A DNA stretch of 64,000 nt from assembly GCF_003945595.2 (NCBI RefSeq), contig NW_024104440.1, positions 737,449-801,448 on the forward strand, written 5' to 3'. The notes beneath the pieces are model-generated. The model made no database searches. It was not told the DNA's origin and saw only the letters and a list, made by a program, of their open reading frames with translations. Positions 61,343-64,000 of the stretch are shown here, piece after piece (within the stretch, counting starts at the first letter, position 1; the number at the start of each line of letters is the position of its first letter). Made by a program: the position numbers and the translations under genes. The stretch comes from Pipra filicauda. Taxonomy: Eukaryota > Chordata > Aves > Passeriformes > Pipridae.

Positions 61343-64000
61343 ATTCTTGTAGTTTTGCTTGGAGCATATTTGTGTTAAAATAGAGGCTTCTTCTAACACA
61401 GGGCAACTTCTGTTTGATCCTGCTGCAAATATCTTTCATCTTCTCCTACTCTCCACCCCCATCATTTCTGTGTCTGTTTTGTTTTGGGGCCTTGATTCTG
61501 TGTTTTAAGGTTTGACAACTTATAACCACTCGGGGTGTTGTAATAGCCCGTAGAAAGAGACTTTTTGATTCATGTGTATCCAAGTGCGTGACTAAACCCT
61601 CCCTGTATGTTTTGCTGGTGTCTGGTATTAAACTTCTTTATACTTTAGTCACACATTAAGAAGTGATGCATTTATTTTCATAACTGAATTCAGTGTTCCA
61701 GCACTACACTTTGTAGAGGGAAAGATAACGGAAGAAAGCAAACATTGCTATTGACTTGCTGTGATGTGTGATCTGCCAGTCAAAAGATTTTAGAGGTTTT
61801 TGTTTAGAAGAGGAACGTTTAGAGGGAGGGAATGAGGATGGCTAAAACCCAAAAAAATTGCAGCTACTTGCTACTCATTTCAAATCTTTGTCCAGTGTCG
61901 TATGAAGCTGAGAGAGAAAGATCTTTTTCCTTGCATGTATTAAGTTGACTTGACGTGTGGATACATTATATTCTTGTCGTAGTTGTAAGCATCTTAATGT
62001 AATTTTAGGGCTTCTTAGTTTATTTTGGTAGAGCTCTTGGATTTCCCTTGGTTTTATTATTACTTGGCTTTTATAGTTTTATTTTCTATTGTATCACCAA
62101 ACTTTCAGTTTAATTTTTAGCAGTGAAAATATAGTAATAGTGAAAACTGTTCAAGGTTTGTTATCTTGATCTAAGGCTCTTGGAAATATCCTTTAGAAGT
62201 GCAGAACACAGCGGTTTATTCTGTTTTGAAGAAGAAGTCAATGATTCAACATTAGTAGCTGACATGTTGATTGTCAGCTTTGTAAACCTTTTAAATACAG
62301 TTTTGGGTTCAATGTTTAATTTGCCTGAAAGGGGCTCTAAGAAGTTCTGACTCAACATGTAAAGCTGAAGGGATGGGGCAGTGCCCTCTGATCAATTTGC
62401 AAGGTTTTTCTGGACATTCTCTAGCACTTTCTTACCGTATTTGAAAGCTTTTTAGTCTTGCTTTGTCTTGCTCTTGATGTTCCTCGCTAGTGTTTAATCA
62501 GTCCTGAATACCAGGAGAACTTGTGAGGAAGAGATGACTCTGAGCTGTCCTGATCCTTTGACAGAGGTACCCAGGTCTGTGATGGGCAGGTGTACTCTGT
62601 CTCATGCACAGCTTTGAAGCTCAGTACCAGATGAAAAACTGGACAGTCTTTATTATTCCTTTCCGTGCCAGGACTCATAGTTCAGCCTACCCAGTCCAGC
62701 CACTGACACCTGACAGGTCCCAGCAGGAAAGCATGTCCCAACACCAGGCTCAGCTTTAAATCTCCTCAGACTCTTCTGCTGGAGAAGACCTCTGGCTTTT
62801 GAAGAGCAAATGGCAACTCAGGAGCATCCTAACTTTGGGATCAGATGGAATAATCACTGTAGCAGTGGGTACTACTGATAGATGCACGAAAAAGTGCCAG
62901 CATGGAAACTAGAAACATGTGAATTACCATGGAGATGAATACAAACTCGGTAAGGGCACTTTCAGCAGAGCTGTCTCCTTGGCAGATTCATCAAAATGAA
63001 AACTTTTTGTGGAAACATGTCAGTTGACAGGAGGAAGATCTTGGAACAGATGCTAGCTTAAAGCCCAGGATATTCAGCCGAGCTATGGGGGAACCAGATT
63101 CAGATCCTTACCCTGAATAACTTTTCCAGATCCTGCTCTTTTTCTCTTTGGCTTCTTTTTACGTTAAGTAAAAAAATGTTGAAAGCTTTTGAAAACTTGA
63201 TATTTTGGGTGTAGTTCATGTTTCCTGATCCAGCTCATCATCTTGGGAATATTGATAGAAAAGCCTCATTTTGCCAGTCTTTAGCTCTGCTGTGAAATCA
63301 AGGTCTTCTTCTCCTCTCATGTAAAAGCATAGTAGTCAGGAAGGGGAAAGAAAGACTGATAAATCACATATATGGGAAGGAGAATATAAACCTTTTCAGT
63401 TTAACCTGGATCACACCTAATCATCCTTCTTTTTGAAAGGTACAGTGATTTTTAGCATGGAAAATTTGATCCTATCCTGTGCATTGTCTGAGGTCAGTGA
63501 AGTGAGTGAGGCAGAAACCCAGGTGGATCTTAACTCCTTTATGTTTAAGCTCTTTTCTCAGGCAGTTCAGACTACCTTACTCAGCTCCAGGATCTTTCCT
63601 AACGTGATGGGTCTTTCTCTTCATTCTGCAGAGTGGTGAACCAGTTCTGCAAGGACACCTTAGCCTTTAGAAGTCTTTTCTTCCTTGCTGTTTTAAGATT
63701 CTGTTCCTCTGCATTATCAGTCCCTTCTGTGTGCGCCAGAGGGGGAGTCTTTGGCTGTTTTTCTGGGCCAGGAGTTCATTGCAGACTGCACTTGAATCCA
63801 TCTCTCTCCAAGTTTCTCAGCCTCCCTGATGTCACACAGCCTTCTTTCCATCTCCTGCAGCTCAGCCACCTGCTGCAGGGGGTCCCCCACCTGAGAGCAC
63901 CTTTTGCAGGCAGGTCTGGTGCCTGCCCTTGCCCCAGGAGAAAGGTTTGGGTAATTCCTGCAGTCTGAGGTCTGTGGTGCAGCCTCTCCCTTCAGCAGCT

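Larger units (their letters stand above)
58991..64000. other. Non-coding DNA of mixed composition, no gene seen
   Basis: Features visible here are a 10-bp-stem hairpin at 59689-59711, an ATTA-rich stretch at about 59821-60140, a GC-richer patch at about 60130-60660, a TTGG repeat at 61314-61342 and rising GC in the last 300 bases. The frame at 63633-63968 runs near the window edge and is unrecognised; whether anything continues beyond 64000 cannot be seen. Confidence 0.6.

Overview
This window reads as nuclear DNA from a bird, most probably a passerine (songbird lineage). It is AT-rich, has few recognisable repeats and contains no coding region I can support. The organism call rests on two things. 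First, there are four pieces of the CR1 LINE family, the main avian retrotransposon, all from its characteristic 3' end. Second, there is one short element at 41494-41629 that joins a decayed tRNA-Ile-like head to a CR1-like tail. That is the structure of the songbird SINE known as TguSINE1.

No protein-coding exon was recognised on either strand. Open frames are short. Most of the longest ones begin at GTG or TTG rather than ATG, lie in locally GC-richer patches where stop codons are rarer, or overlap equally open frames on the other strand. None resembles a protein family I know. The window is best read as a gene desert or the inside of a very long intron.

Layout: 1-4.5 kb is unique DNA with a GC-richer patch at about 190-540. 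A CR1 3' end lies at 4515-4585. From 4.6 to 25.2 kb the DNA is unique and AT-rich, with GC-richer patches at 8.9-9.6 and 16.2-17.0 kb, homopolymer tracts near 18 and 20.4 kb, and a 23-bp tandem repeat at 21.6 kb. From 25.2 to 26.4 kb is the main GC-rich block, holding the clearest CR1 copy (25848-26083, minus strand) and an 18-bp perfect palindrome. From 26.5 to 47.2 kb is AT-rich desert containing the SINE. A small CpG-richer block lies at 47.25-47.54 kb. Desert follows, with a CR1 3' end at 53.4 kb. At 58.3-58.95 kb there is a patch with three CACGTG boxes and a long open frame without a usable ATG. The last 5 kb is mixed, with a hairpin at 59.7 kb and an AT-rich, homeobox-motif-rich stretch at 59.8-60.1 kb.

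Function, if any, is probably regulatory. Several stretches rich in TAATTA/ATTA cores, octamer-like and AP-1-like motifs look like possible conserved non-coding elements, but only a cross-species alignment could establish that. I found no tRNA or rRNA gene, no CRISPR array and no convincing new system.
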